Below are positions 45,292 to 53,565 of a DNA stretch of 64,000 bases, piece by piece (position 1 is the stretch's first letter; each line of letters opens with the position of its first letter). The notes beneath the pieces are model-generated. The model was not told the origin of the DNA and did no database searches. It was given only the letters and a program-made list of their open reading frames with translations. The stretch is from UBA3700 sp963592135 (GTDB taxonomy: Bacteria > Bacillota > Clostridia > Christensenellales > UBA3700), in the NCBI GenBank assembly GCA_963592135.1, contig CAVAVP010000021.1, positions 1 to 64,000 of the forward strand. The letters run 5' to 3'. A program made the translations under genes and the position numbers.

Positions 45292-45319
45292 CATGCCCTT
45301 TTATTTTGCATTTAATTAC

Positions 45320-45347
45320 TTGCACAAAGTTAAAACTATTGTATAAT
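45320..45347 (+). promoter_or_regulatory. Promoter of the SDR gene, predicted near-leaderless
   Basis: TTGCAC (45320-45325), 16-bp spacer, TATAAT (45342-45347), 9 nt before the ATG at 45357. No Shine-Dalgarno sequence lies in the gap. Confidence 0.6.
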
Positions 45348-45356
45348 TATATCAAT

Positions 45357-46088
45357 ATGAAAACAGCATTAATTTTAGGAGCATCTAGAGGGATTGGAGC
45401 GGCCATTGCAAAAGAATTTGCAAAGAATAATTATTTTGTTTGCATAAACTATAATAAGTCTTTAAATGAGGCAAAATCTCTTTTAGAAAACATATCTAAA
45501 GATAATGGACAAGGAGAATTATTTAAAGCAAACATTTCAAACTTTAACGAAGTTAATGATATGATTTCTACTATAATTTCAAAATATAAAAAAATTGATG
45601 TTTTAATAGTTTCTGCTGGTATTTCAAAACCTAATTTATTAATAGATTCTTCTATAGCGGATATTTCCGCTATTATAAATACCAACCTACTTGGAACAAT
45701 ATACTCTTGTAAAGCAGTCTTACCTTATATGCTTTCTAATCACTTTGGGAAAATAATAACTATCTCTTCTATGTGGGGAGAGGTTGGCGCTTCATGTGAA
45801 AGTATATATTCTGCATCAAAAGGTGGCGTTATAGCCTTTACAAAAGCCCTTGCTAAAGAAGTGGGATATAATGGAATTAATGTTAATTGCATCAGTCCAG
45901 GGCTTGTTAATACTCAAATGAACAATAATTTATCTAAAGATGATATAAAGGAACTTATTGACTCTACTCCATCTTCAAGAATAGGTGAACCTATAGACAT
46001 AGCAAAGGCCGCTTTATTTCTATCATCCGATGACGCTAGTTTTATTAACGGCCAAGTAATTTCTATAAACGGTGGATTTATTATTTAG
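45357..46088 (+). CDS. Short-chain dehydrogenase (FabG-like)
   Basis: 243-residue classical SDR. The cofactor loop is LGASRGIGAAIAKEF, NAG-equivalent VSAGISKPN, the catalytic serine region ITISSMWGE, and YSASKGGVIAFTKALAKE carries the active Tyr and Lys. SPGLVNTQMN and GQVISINGGFII complete the fold. Similar to 3-oxoacyl-ACP reductases, but no other fatty-acid synthesis gene is present, so the substrate is open. An in-frame ATG at 45279 would place the promoter inside the ORF, so 45357 is preferred. Its stop overlaps the convergent leucine-rich-repeat gene by 4 bp. Confidence 0.88.
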   Translation: MKTALILGASRGIGAAIAKEFAKNNYFVCINYNKSLNEAKSLLENISKDNGQGELFKANISNFNEVNDMISTIISKYKKIDVLIVSAGISKPNLLIDSSIADISAIINTNLLGTIYSCKAVLPYMLSNHFGKIITISSMWGEVGASCESIYSASKGGVIAFTKALAKEVGYNGINVNCISPGLVNTQMNNNLSKDDIKELIDSTPSSRIGEPIDIAKAALFLSSDDASFINGQVISINGGFII

Positions 46089-47800
46089 TCTGGAGTTACC
46101 GCAGCGTCTAAATACACACCCATATTATCTAGTATAGTTTGAATCGAAGAACCTGCAAGCTTAGAAACAGAAGATCTTCCACCTAAAACATAACATCTAA
46201 ATGATTCAGAGTCCGTATAACTTAAATCATTAAATGCATTCTCATCAATAACAAATGTTTTTGAAACACTATCACTATCAAAATATAGTGTTGTTATTTT
46301 ACTTTTGTATACAATGCTTGAACCTAATTCATTAACTGCACCTGGTAGACATAATAATGAAAATTGTGAACCAGCGAATGCATATCCACTTATTTTCTTT
46401 ATAGTATTTAGTTTATTTGCTGCAGTAAAAAATTTAAATGCGTAACTTTTCTTTGTTTTAGTACTATCTTGATAATAATAAGAATCATCATCATATAATC
46501 CTATATAAGCATATAAAGTAGTAGGTGTTGTTGTAGAAGAATAATAATCTGTTACAACATAGTGATTAGTTTTTACTCCGTTTTTATTATAGTAAGAGTC
46601 TAATGTTGTTGTTCTAAAATAATCATTATATTCAACTTGTTCTATAGTTCCATCGCCCTTTGTATGATTAAACAATACCTTATAATTACAAGCTTTTGTT
46701 GATGTAGACGATGTTGCAAAGAAAGATAAAGCTCCATCATTAATTTTCTCTAATGATTCTGGAAGGATAAGTGGATTTGCAGATAAAAGTTGAATACAGC
46801 CCATAAACATTCCAGATGGTAAAGATTTCATATTATTTGGAAGAGTTACGCTATTTAAAGCAGCACATGTTAAAAACATATTACTTCCTAAAACTGCACT
46901 TGTAGATAAGTTTTCATCAAATATAACTTTCTTTAACGATGTTGAACCTGAAAAAGCATAATCCCCGATATCTGTAACCGATGGATAAATATAGAAATAT
47001 TGGAAATTTAATTTTGTAGAAGCAAATGCATAATTTCCAATATAAGTCAATTTAGTCAACTTTAGTTCATCATCAGCTTTTGAATATAGTTGTGTATCAT
47101 AAAAAGCATATTTACCTATAACTTCTATACCATTTTCACCATCATCATAAACACCTATTTTTCTAACTGGACTTCCTCTAAATGCATTATCACCAATATC
47201 TTTTAGAGTTGTAGGTATTTTAATACAATCTAAACTATCACATTCATAAAATGCATTATCACAAATTTCAGTTAAAGATTTTGGAAGTTCTAACCATTGA
47301 TCACCATTTGTATCTGTTGTTATATCCTTACCTAAATATGTACACCCATAGAAAGCATATGAACCAATATACGTAATAGAATCCGGCATTACAACAGTTC
47401 TAAGTGCTGTACAATTTTGGAAACAGTAAGCAGGAACGCTTGTTAAATTTGATGGAAGCGTTACGGATACCAATACTGCATTTCCGCTAAAACAATAATC
47501 ATCTAATTCAAGATTTGAATTATCTTCAAAAGAAAGAGAGGCAACTTTTGAATTGTTAAAAGCTTTTTGAGATATTGAAACAACTTTTTTACCCTCGATT
47601 TTCGCAGGAACGGTAAGTGATGTATTATCTCCATCATAAGACACTATTGAAACGCCATTGCCTTCACTTACAACTGTATAATCTCCCAGAGTAAATTGTG
47701 AGTTTTGATTAATAGAATTCACAACAACTGCTATTGTTATAATTCCAATTGCTAGTACTATAATTACAGCTAATGCTATTTGTTTTGAATATTTTTTCAT
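46085..47800 (-). CDS. BspA-like leucine-rich-repeat surface protein
   Basis: 571-residue protein with an N-terminal hydrophobic segment (about 8-29), either a signal anchor or an uncleaved signal. The rest is a series of BspA/Treponema-type LRR_5 repeats: recurring IGDNAFRGS, IGKYAFYDT, IGNYAFAST and IGDYAFSGS units. These repeats mediate adhesion or protein contact on the outer face. The start at 47800 follows GAGAGG; an in-frame start at 47827 would overlap the upstream gene. It lies 10 bp after the GH28-like gene, forming a two-gene operon. No LPXTG motif. No terminator between it and the convergent SDR. Confidence 0.82.
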   Translation of the reverse strand: MKKYSKQIALAVIIVLAIGIITIAVVVNSINQNSQFTLGDYTVVSEGNGVSIVSYDGDNTSLTVPAKIEGKKVVSISQKAFNNSKVASLSFEDNSNLELDDYCFSGNAVLVSVTLPSNLTSVPAYCFQNCTALRTVVMPDSITYIGSYAFYGCTYLGKDITTDTNGDQWLELPKSLTEICDNAFYECDSLDCIKIPTTLKDIGDNAFRGSPVRKIGVYDDGENGIEVIGKYAFYDTQLYSKADDELKLTKLTYIGNYAFASTKLNFQYFYIYPSVTDIGDYAFSGSTSLKKVIFDENLSTSAVLGSNMFLTCAALNSVTLPNNMKSLPSGMFMGCIQLLSANPLILPESLEKINDGALSFFATSSTSTKACNYKVLFNHTKGDGTIEQVEYNDYFRTTTLDSYYNKNGVKTNHYVVTDYYSSTTTPTTLYAYIGLYDDDSYYYQDSTKTKKSYAFKFFTAANKLNTIKKISGYAFAGSQFSLLCLPGAVNELGSSIVYKSKITTLYFDSDSVSKTFVIDENAFNDLSYTDSESFRCYVLGGRSSVSKLAGSSIQTILDNMGVYLDAAVTPD

Positions 47801-47810
47801 TTTGACCTCT

Positions 47811-49565
47811 CTATTTAACCTCAGCATTTATTAAATCATATCTATCTGCTGCTTCTTTTATATTATCTCTTTTTAATGTAGAAGATGTTCTAGATTCTAT
47901 ATTTACATTGTTTAATGTAATATTAGATACATGTCTTGCAAACACTCCATATACTGGCAAATCCTTATAAATACTTAATTCATGAGATATAAAATATGAA
48001 TGAATAACTCTTGTTATTTCAGGATAACCATTCATTCCTTCTTCATATTTTGCATCACCGATATCTAATTCCTCTTGCGTATTTCTATATGCAGCTTTAT
48101 AGTTAGCTATTGTAACATTTTCCACTCTATATGTTGTATTGTTATAAACACATCCAGTTACTGCACTTGGCATTTCTACATTATTAGAAACCACATTGGA
48201 AATAGTTATTTTATTTATACTGCCTACCTCACCAATTGAGCCTGGATATGTATTTAATCTTGCCCCTAACCAAATTAAAAATGTTGCCGAAATACCTTCC
48301 ATGTAAATATTGTCTACGTTCACATCATATATATTTGAGCCATCTGCGGATTCTATAGCAATCCCCGCATATCCACCAACTACACCTTCTGGCATTGCAA
48401 AATAACAATTAATGCAATCTATATTTTTTATTTCTTGTGTTGTTTCTGTTCCTATTTTAAAACAGTTTGCCATAGAAATAACTGTACATCTATTAAATGT
48501 TATATTTTTACAAACTTTAGTTCCATTTGCCTTAATACACAAACCATCATCTGCTGTTGCAATAAATACATGTTTTACATCTACAGATTGACAACTTACA
48601 AAATCTAATCCATCGGCATTAGCAACATGAAGATTATTATCTATAACACTATCAACTATACTTATATCTTTACTATCTACAAACTTACAAGTCCAATTTG
48701 CCGAATCTTTAATTAAAACTGATTCGATATTAATATTCTCACAATTTGCAAAATATAAGGCATGTGGTCTTGATACTTCTATATCCCCCACCTTCTTTAC
48801 TTTTCTTATCCTCTTTCTTGCTTGCAAAACTCTTGTTTTTAAATTAAACTTTTCAAGAGGCTGCAAGGCCGAAGAATCTTCAGCCTCATCCGTAAAAGTT
48901 GCTCCATTACATATAATTGAACCTGGGCCATAAATTTTTATACTTGAAACACTTTTTCCCAATGTTCCCTCTGCATATAAAATACCTTTATTTGTAACAT
49001 CTATATTATATTCAACACATTCTTGATAAGTAGGACCAATTAAAGAACAATCTTTATTGATAACAATTGTTACATTGCTTTTAAGTTTAATTGGAGTCGT
49101 CTTATAATTTCCATCAACATAAAGTATTAAACTACCAGAAGATTCCTCAATTAAACTATTTATGATATTACCATTTTGAACAGGATTATTTGTATCTAAT
49201 ACTCCTTTTTCAGATAAATTATATGAATGAACAAAAAAGTCTTTAATTTGAGACCAAATGGTTGTTGTATCATATAAATAATCTTCGTAATTTATATTTG
49301 CAATATACTCATTTGTTGAATCTAACGTATAAGTCTTTTTTAAATCAGAAATATTTTTATGAGTTACCGTAACTGTTGGATAATTAATGATAAAGAAATA
49401 TAACCAAAGAACCATAGTAAATGCAAATATTATACAAAAAACAATAATTGCTGAAATTATAGATGCCCTTTTTCTTGCATCCTTCCATACGCTTATTTTT
49501 TTATTAGTAGTAGAATCTTTTGAAAAATCAATTGACTCATTTTGGTTTAATTCTTCATTATCCAA
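47811..49565 (-). CDS. Membrane-anchored GH28-like parallel beta-helix protein
   Basis: 584-residue protein: cytosolic N-terminus (1-33), one membrane segment (34-60), then an extracellular right-handed beta-helix. The middle matches the polygalacturonase family GH28: RPHALYFANCENINIESV, NADG (316-319, consensus NTDG) and ATADDGLCIKANG with the Asp pair D339-D340. The third motif, normally GHG before the SIGSE strand, reads MANCFKIGTET, and the final RIK is not visible, so classic polygalacturonase chemistry is doubtful. Upstream TAGGAG is about 12 nt from the ATG. Forms an operon with the LRR protein. Possible role: polysaccharide binding or altered glycosidase. Confidence 0.72.
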   Translation of the reverse strand: MDNEELNQNESIDFSKDSTTNKKISVWKDARKRASIISAIIVFCIIFAFTMVLWLYFFIINYPTVTVTHKNISDLKKTYTLDSTNEYIANINYEDYLYDTTTIWSQIKDFFVHSYNLSEKGVLDTNNPVQNGNIINSLIEESSGSLILYVDGNYKTTPIKLKSNVTIVINKDCSLIGPTYQECVEYNIDVTNKGILYAEGTLGKSVSSIKIYGPGSIICNGATFTDEAEDSSALQPLEKFNLKTRVLQARKRIRKVKKVGDIEVSRPHALYFANCENINIESVLIKDSANWTCKFVDSKDISIVDSVIDNNLHVANADGLDFVSCQSVDVKHVFIATADDGLCIKANGTKVCKNITFNRCTVISMANCFKIGTETTQEIKNIDCINCYFAMPEGVVGGYAGIAIESADGSNIYDVNVDNIYMEGISATFLIWLGARLNTYPGSIGEVGSINKITISNVVSNNVEMPSAVTGCVYNNTTYRVENVTIANYKAAYRNTQEELDIGDAKYEEGMNGYPEITRVIHSYFISHELSIYKDLPVYGVFARHVSNITLNNVNIESRTSSTLKRDNIKEAADRYDLINAEVK

Positions 49566-49766
49566 GGTACTATCTCCTATAAATATAAAATATTATAACA
49601 TACGCGCATTTTATATAACAACAAAAGAAAATACTAGTTAAAGCTAAAGTTAATAGAGCTTGTTGTATACTTTTATTCTAAAAAAAAATCTGTTTTGGTT
49701 AAATGTATGCAAATACAAAAAATATATAAAAATAATCTATTGTCACGAATTTTAAAGTAAATTTCT

Positions 49767-50013
49767 TTATTTTAAAACCTCCCAATAACAAGTTTTCCTT
49801 GAGCCAACTTTTCTTATATTTCCAGATTTAAAAAGATTATCCAAATGTCTATAAATTGTAGGTTCAGATTTTATAGTTTGATTAGATAACTCTGGAATAG
49901 TAATATATTTATTTTCGATAATTAATTTTATAAGTTGTTCATCTAAGTTATTTATCTTATCATTTATCTTATTATTACGAGTTAAATATGATAAGACAAA
50001 TAATGATTTTCAA
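49767..50013 (-). pseudogene. Relic of a winged-helix regulator (3' end only)
   Basis: An 81-codon open frame without ATG, hidden in a 535-bp gap. The translated C-terminal part reads LDEQLIKLIIENKYITIPEL then SNQTIKSEPTIYRHLDNLFK and SGNIRKVGSRKTCYWEVLK, a winged-helix fold of the kind that ends AlbA_2/RecG-like ATP-binding regulators. A stop codon (50014-50016) cuts it off upstream and no start or N-terminal domain remains. Most likely the remnant of a deleted gene. A short functional protein from a TTG start is not excluded. Confidence 0.55.
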
Positions 50014-50100
50014 CTAAAATATAATGAATTGTTAAAAAAAATTGTTAAAAGACATAAATAAATCAATTATTTTTTGTACTTTTAATTGAATATTAAAATT
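50014..50100. other. Non-coding remainder of the gap before the flavoproteins
   Basis: Low-complexity AT-rich DNA. TCAATTA and TAATTGA (about 50061-50087) form a weak hairpin that could end the flavoprotein operon. Nothing recognisable was found in 49566-49766 either, apart from the TATAAT box at 49598-49603 (minus strand) upstream of the GH28-like gene. Confidence 0.4.
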
Positions 50101-51687
50101 TTACCATAAAGATAGAACCATAAGAGCAGCATTAATACCATCAACAGCCGCAGACATTATTCCGCCCGCATACCCTGCACCTTCTCCACATGGCATTAGA
50201 CCTTTTATGGAACTTGAATAATTTCTATCTCTCATAATTCTAACAGGGCTTGAAGATCTTGTCTCGACACCTGTAAATAAGGCATCTGGGTTTGCAAATC
50301 CTTTTATTTTACTATCAAAAATTGGCATAGCTTTTAATAAAGATTCTATTACATAATTTGGAAAACATTCACGCAAGTCTGCCTCCACAACACCTAGTGG
50401 ATATGTAGGTTTTATTGTATTAAAACTTGTAGATATTTTTTTATTTTTTAAATCCTCATATCTTTGACATGGCGCCTTGTAATTTCCTCCTATTTTATAT
50501 GCAAGTTTTTCATATTTTCTTTGAAACTCAACACCTGCTAAAACATTATCACTTTTAAAATCTGATGGGTTTATACCAACTAAAAGCGCTGAATTTGCAT
50601 TGATGCCATCTCGTTTAGATAAACTCATACCATTTGTAACTACCATTTCCTCCTCAGAGGCTGCAGCTACAACATATCCACCTGGGCACATACAAAAGCT
50701 ATAGCAACTTCTGTTATTATCTAAATGACACGCAAGCTTGTATGGTGCGGGTTTTAAAAATGTATATTTATCTCCATATTGAGCAAGTGATATATCCTTT
50801 TGTAAATGTTCTACTCTAACACCTATTGAAAAAGCTTTTTGTTCCATTAAAACTTTGCTAGATAGCATTTCAAACGTATCTCTTGCACTATGGCCTATTG
50901 CAAGTATACATAAATTAGTTTTTATTTCCTCTTTGTTTCCTTGTCTTTCAACTACGATAGATTCTAAGCTTCCAGCGTTTTGCTTTATATCTATTAACTT
51001 TGTATTAAAGAAGTACTCTCCTCCTAATTTTTCTATATCTTCCCTTATGTTTTTAACAACATTTACTAAAACATCAGTACCAATATGAGGCTTTGCTTCA
51101 TATAAGATGTTTGACTGGGCTCCATGAAGAACAAATTCTTTTAAAACTGTATTTATAAGATAAGAAGATGTACCTGTATTTAATTTTCCATCAGAAAAAG
51201 TGCCGGCTCCACCCTCTCCGAATTGAATATTACACTCTTTATCTAAAATTCCTTTTTCATTAAATACATTTACGCTTTGTTTCCTTTCATTAACACATTT
51301 TCCTCTTTCTATAACAATAGGTCTTAATCCAGCCTTAGCAAGAGTTAATGCAGCAAACATACCACAAGGTCCAGAGCCAACAACAATAGGTCTTAATTTA
51401 ACATTTTTTCTATTATAGGATTTTAACAAAAAATCTAGCGTAAAGTCTTGCTCTATATATTTAGAATATTTTAAATTTTTACTTAATTTTTTCTCATCAT
51501 CAGATATTTCAACAGCAAGAGAATAAACATAATTTATTTCTTTTTTTCTTGAATCAATTGATTCTTTTAAAATTTTATAACTTTTAATTGAACTTGGCTT
51601 TATACGAAGTGTATTAGATAGAATTTTTTCAACATCTAATTTAGAGTGAATTATAGGCAACTTTATATCATTTACTTTGATTTGCAT
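50101..51687 (-). CDS. FAD-dependent dehydrogenase (COG2509-like)
   Basis: 528-residue flavoprotein. An N-terminal alpha/beta domain (about 1-95) precedes the FAD site VVGSGPCGMFAALTLAKAGLRPIVIERG (starting about residue 102). QFGEGGAGTFSDGKLNTG and CMCPGGYVVAAASEEE are conserved in this family of uncharacterised dehydrogenases. MPCGEGAGYAGGIMSAAVDG is the second FAD-contact segment. No membrane segments. Its start overlaps the upstream flavoprotein gene by 16 bp. Electron acceptor and substrate unknown. Confidence 0.85.
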   Translation of the reverse strand: MQIKVNDIKLPIIHSKLDVEKILSNTLRIKPSSIKSYKILKESIDSRKKEINYVYSLAVEISDDEKKLSKNLKYSKYIEQDFTLDFLLKSYNRKNVKLRPIVVGSGPCGMFAALTLAKAGLRPIVIERGKCVNERKQSVNVFNEKGILDKECNIQFGEGGAGTFSDGKLNTGTSSYLINTVLKEFVLHGAQSNILYEAKPHIGTDVLVNVVKNIREDIEKLGGEYFFNTKLIDIKQNAGSLESIVVERQGNKEEIKTNLCILAIGHSARDTFEMLSSKVLMEQKAFSIGVRVEHLQKDISLAQYGDKYTFLKPAPYKLACHLDNNRSCYSFCMCPGGYVVAAASEEEMVVTNGMSLSKRDGINANSALLVGINPSDFKSDNVLAGVEFQRKYEKLAYKIGGNYKAPCQRYEDLKNKKISTSFNTIKPTYPLGVVEADLRECFPNYVIESLLKAMPIFDSKIKGFANPDALFTGVETRSSSPVRIMRDRNYSSSIKGLMPCGEGAGYAGGIMSAAVDGINAALMVLSLW

Positions 51688-52811
51688 ATACTATCTACAA
51701 CACATAAGGAAGATGCAAGAGCAAAGGATAAGTTATATCCTCCACACTGTCCATCCACATCTAAAACCTCACCACATGCATAAACATTATTTAAAGTTTT
51801 TGACATATAGGTCTTATCATCAAAAAAGTTAACATCAAATCCACCTGACATAACTTGCGCATTTTCTAGATTTGTAAGTCCATCAATTTTACACTTATAA
51901 TTTTTCAGTTCAAATGCTATATCCTTTCCTTTAACATTTTGCGCTATGGCTTTGTGAACAACGCCAATTAAAGGATTTGTAAGTTTAGAATTACTTAAAT
52001 ATTTTCTTAGATTATCTAGATTCATAGAAGGAACAAAATCAAGAAGAACAAAAGCATTAACTTCATCTTTATTATTTTTTACCATCCATCTAGACAAATA
52101 TATAGAAGCTTTAAAAGCTAAAATCCCCGAGATTGCTCCCTCTTTAAATAAAATTTCGCCATCTTCACTAAATACCATTTTATTTTCTATATATAAAGAC
52201 AATTTAACTTTAGCTCTTACCCCATTAGCGCCAATTATAGCCTTTGTTTTAAGAGGAACAAGTGCTTGCTTAAGTTTGGTTGTTTTTTGTCCTAAATCAC
52301 CCAATAAGCCATGAGAGTTAATTCCAAACGATGCATTTGAGCCCGTAGCAAGCACTATTTTATTTGTTTCAATTTGTCTATTTGTTGTTTTTATAATATA
52401 TCCATCGTTTTCTTTTTTTATAGATTTAACTTCTTCATTTAAAAGAACATCTACTTTATATAAAGATAATTGATCCAAAAGAGCATTTAATATAGTGTTT
52501 GAACTTTCTGTATAAGGATATACTCTTCCCTCTTCATCTTCTTTAAGCATAACACCTAAATTTGAATAATAATTATACAAAACATCAAAGTTGTATTTTC
52601 CAATGGAATATTTCACAAAGTCCGTATTATAAAATGCAGCATTTAAGTCTCTATTTAAAATATTGCACTTTCCGTTTCCTGATGCTAATATCTTTTTTCC
52701 AAGCCTATCCTTTGCTTCAACTAAACAAACATCTACTCCGCTTTTCTTAAGTTCAAGAGAAGTTACTATTCCACCTAATCCGCCGCCTATTACCACAACT
52801 TGTTTTTCCAT
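51672..52811 (-). CDS. NAD(P)/FAD-dependent oxidoreductase, HI0933/BaiN family
   Basis: 379-residue flavoprotein, a little shorter than the 400-410 usual in the family. The N-terminal dinucleotide fold is VVIGGGLGGIVTSLELKKSGVDV, followed by GKKILASGNGKCNILNRD, a hallmark of the HI0933 group. ACGEVLDVDGQCGGYNLSFALAS is the C-terminal FAD motif. BaiN, a bile-acid 7-dehydroxylation flavoprotein, belongs to this group, but most members have no assigned role, so that function is not claimed. It overlaps the next flavoprotein by 16 bp. A -10 box sits 7 nt before the ATG. Confidence 0.86.
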   Translation of the reverse strand: MEKQVVVIGGGLGGIVTSLELKKSGVDVCLVEAKDRLGKKILASGNGKCNILNRDLNAAFYNTDFVKYSIGKYNFDVLYNYYSNLGVMLKEDEEGRVYPYTESSNTILNALLDQLSLYKVDVLLNEEVKSIKKENDGYIIKTTNRQIETNKIVLATGSNASFGINSHGLLGDLGQKTTKLKQALVPLKTKAIIGANGVRAKVKLSLYIENKMVFSEDGEILFKEGAISGILAFKASIYLSRWMVKNNKDEVNAFVLLDFVPSMNLDNLRKYLSNSKLTNPLIGVVHKAIAQNVKGKDIAFELKNYKCKIDGLTNLENAQVMSGGFDVNFFDDKTYMSKTLNNVYACGEVLDVDGQCGGYNLSFALASSLCVVDSICKSK

Positions 52812-52818
52812 CTATAAA

Positions 52819-52827
52819 AGTATATCA
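52819..52827 (-). promoter_or_regulatory. Extended -10 promoter of the flavoprotein pair, predicted leaderless
   Basis: Minus-strand TGA-TATACT with the hexamer at 52819-52824, 7 nt from the ATG at 52811; no ribosome binding site and no good -35. Confidence 0.5.
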
Positions 52828-52952
52828 CAAATATCTAAACTTATTTAATTTATATATCTCAATTTTGTAAAACTTGTAATAAACTACTAAATCATCCTAT
52901 AGTTGCTAAATTTTTTGATTTTTGCAATTTTCTTTATTTTTATCCACAAAAA

Positions 52953-52984
52953 AAATGGTATAGATTTTACCACCTATACCATTT
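52953..52984 (-). terminator. Terminator of the surface-protein operon
   Basis: AAATGGTATAG (52953-52963) pairs perfectly with CTATACCATTT (52974-52984) around a 10-nt loop; on the minus strand it is followed by TTTTT. Confidence 0.9.
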
Positions 52985-53006
52985 ATTTTTATAAAGTTTT
53001 TTCTAT

Positions 53007-53549
53007 TTATTTTGTTATTTTAATTTCTATATTATACACATAACCATCTATTGTATGGGTATACTTTAATACAACACTTGTAACGTCCTTCGAACTATCC
53101 ATCACCATAGAAATTGTAGCATTTGAAACTTCTCCACTAGAAACACTTAAATATTCTTTAGGGAAAGCAATTACAGCATTATATGTATTTGTTGATGTTA
53201 CAATATCCTCTACAATTTTTGGATCACTAAAGTCTGATTCTGTATATGTCAAACCACTTATCGTCCCTGAAAAAGTTGATGTTCCAAGTCCTAAATCATA
53301 TGGATCGGTTTCTTTTCCGTTTGCATCTCTTGTATAAATAGTTTCTCCATCTTGAGATTTAACAGTAATTGCTACTTTACAATCTGAAAGATTTGCTGCT
53401 GCTGTAAAGAAGTCTGTTGCAGCAATACCTGAACCATTATTTGTTGTAGTACTATTTGGCTCAACAACATTATTATGACATGCAGAAAGAGCAACAATTA
53501 AAGAGATAACCAACACTAATATAACTAATAATAAATTTTTCTTTTTCAT
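53007..53549 (-). CDS. Small lipoprotein of unknown function
   Basis: 180-residue protein: Lys-rich N-terminus, hydrophobic segment (6-20) and lipobox VALSAC with C24, so lipid-anchored on the outer face. After a Thr/Asn/Gly-rich linker, the remaining ~130 residues look like one compact beta-rich domain with no family I recognise. Strong AGGAGG site. It is the last gene of an operon behind two giant MBG-repeat proteins, 16 bp from the preceding one, and may help to hold or export them. Confidence 0.75.
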   Translation of the reverse strand: MKKKNLLLVILVLVISLIVALSACHNNVVEPNSTTTNNGSGIAATDFFTAAANLSDCKVAITVKSQDGETIYTRDANGKETDPYDLGLGTSTFSGTISGLTYTESDFSDPKIVEDIVTSTNTYNAVIAFPKEYLSVSSGEVSNATISMVMDSSKDVTSVVLKYTHTIDGYVYNIEIKITK

Positions 53550-53565
53550 ATTTAATTACCTCCTA

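Noticed and set aside
45276..45311. Longer start of the DEAD-box gene
   Set aside because: The extra 12 residues span the predicted -10 region and precede the conserved Q-motif N-terminus.
45279..45356. Longer start of the SDR gene (26 extra residues)
   Set aside because: The extension contains the promoter and is not SDR-like; the GASRGIG fold starts right after the ATG at 45357.
51672..52811. Bile-acid 7-dehydroxylation role for the BaiN-type flavoprotein
   Set aside because: No other bai genes are in the window, and most members of this family lie outside such clusters.
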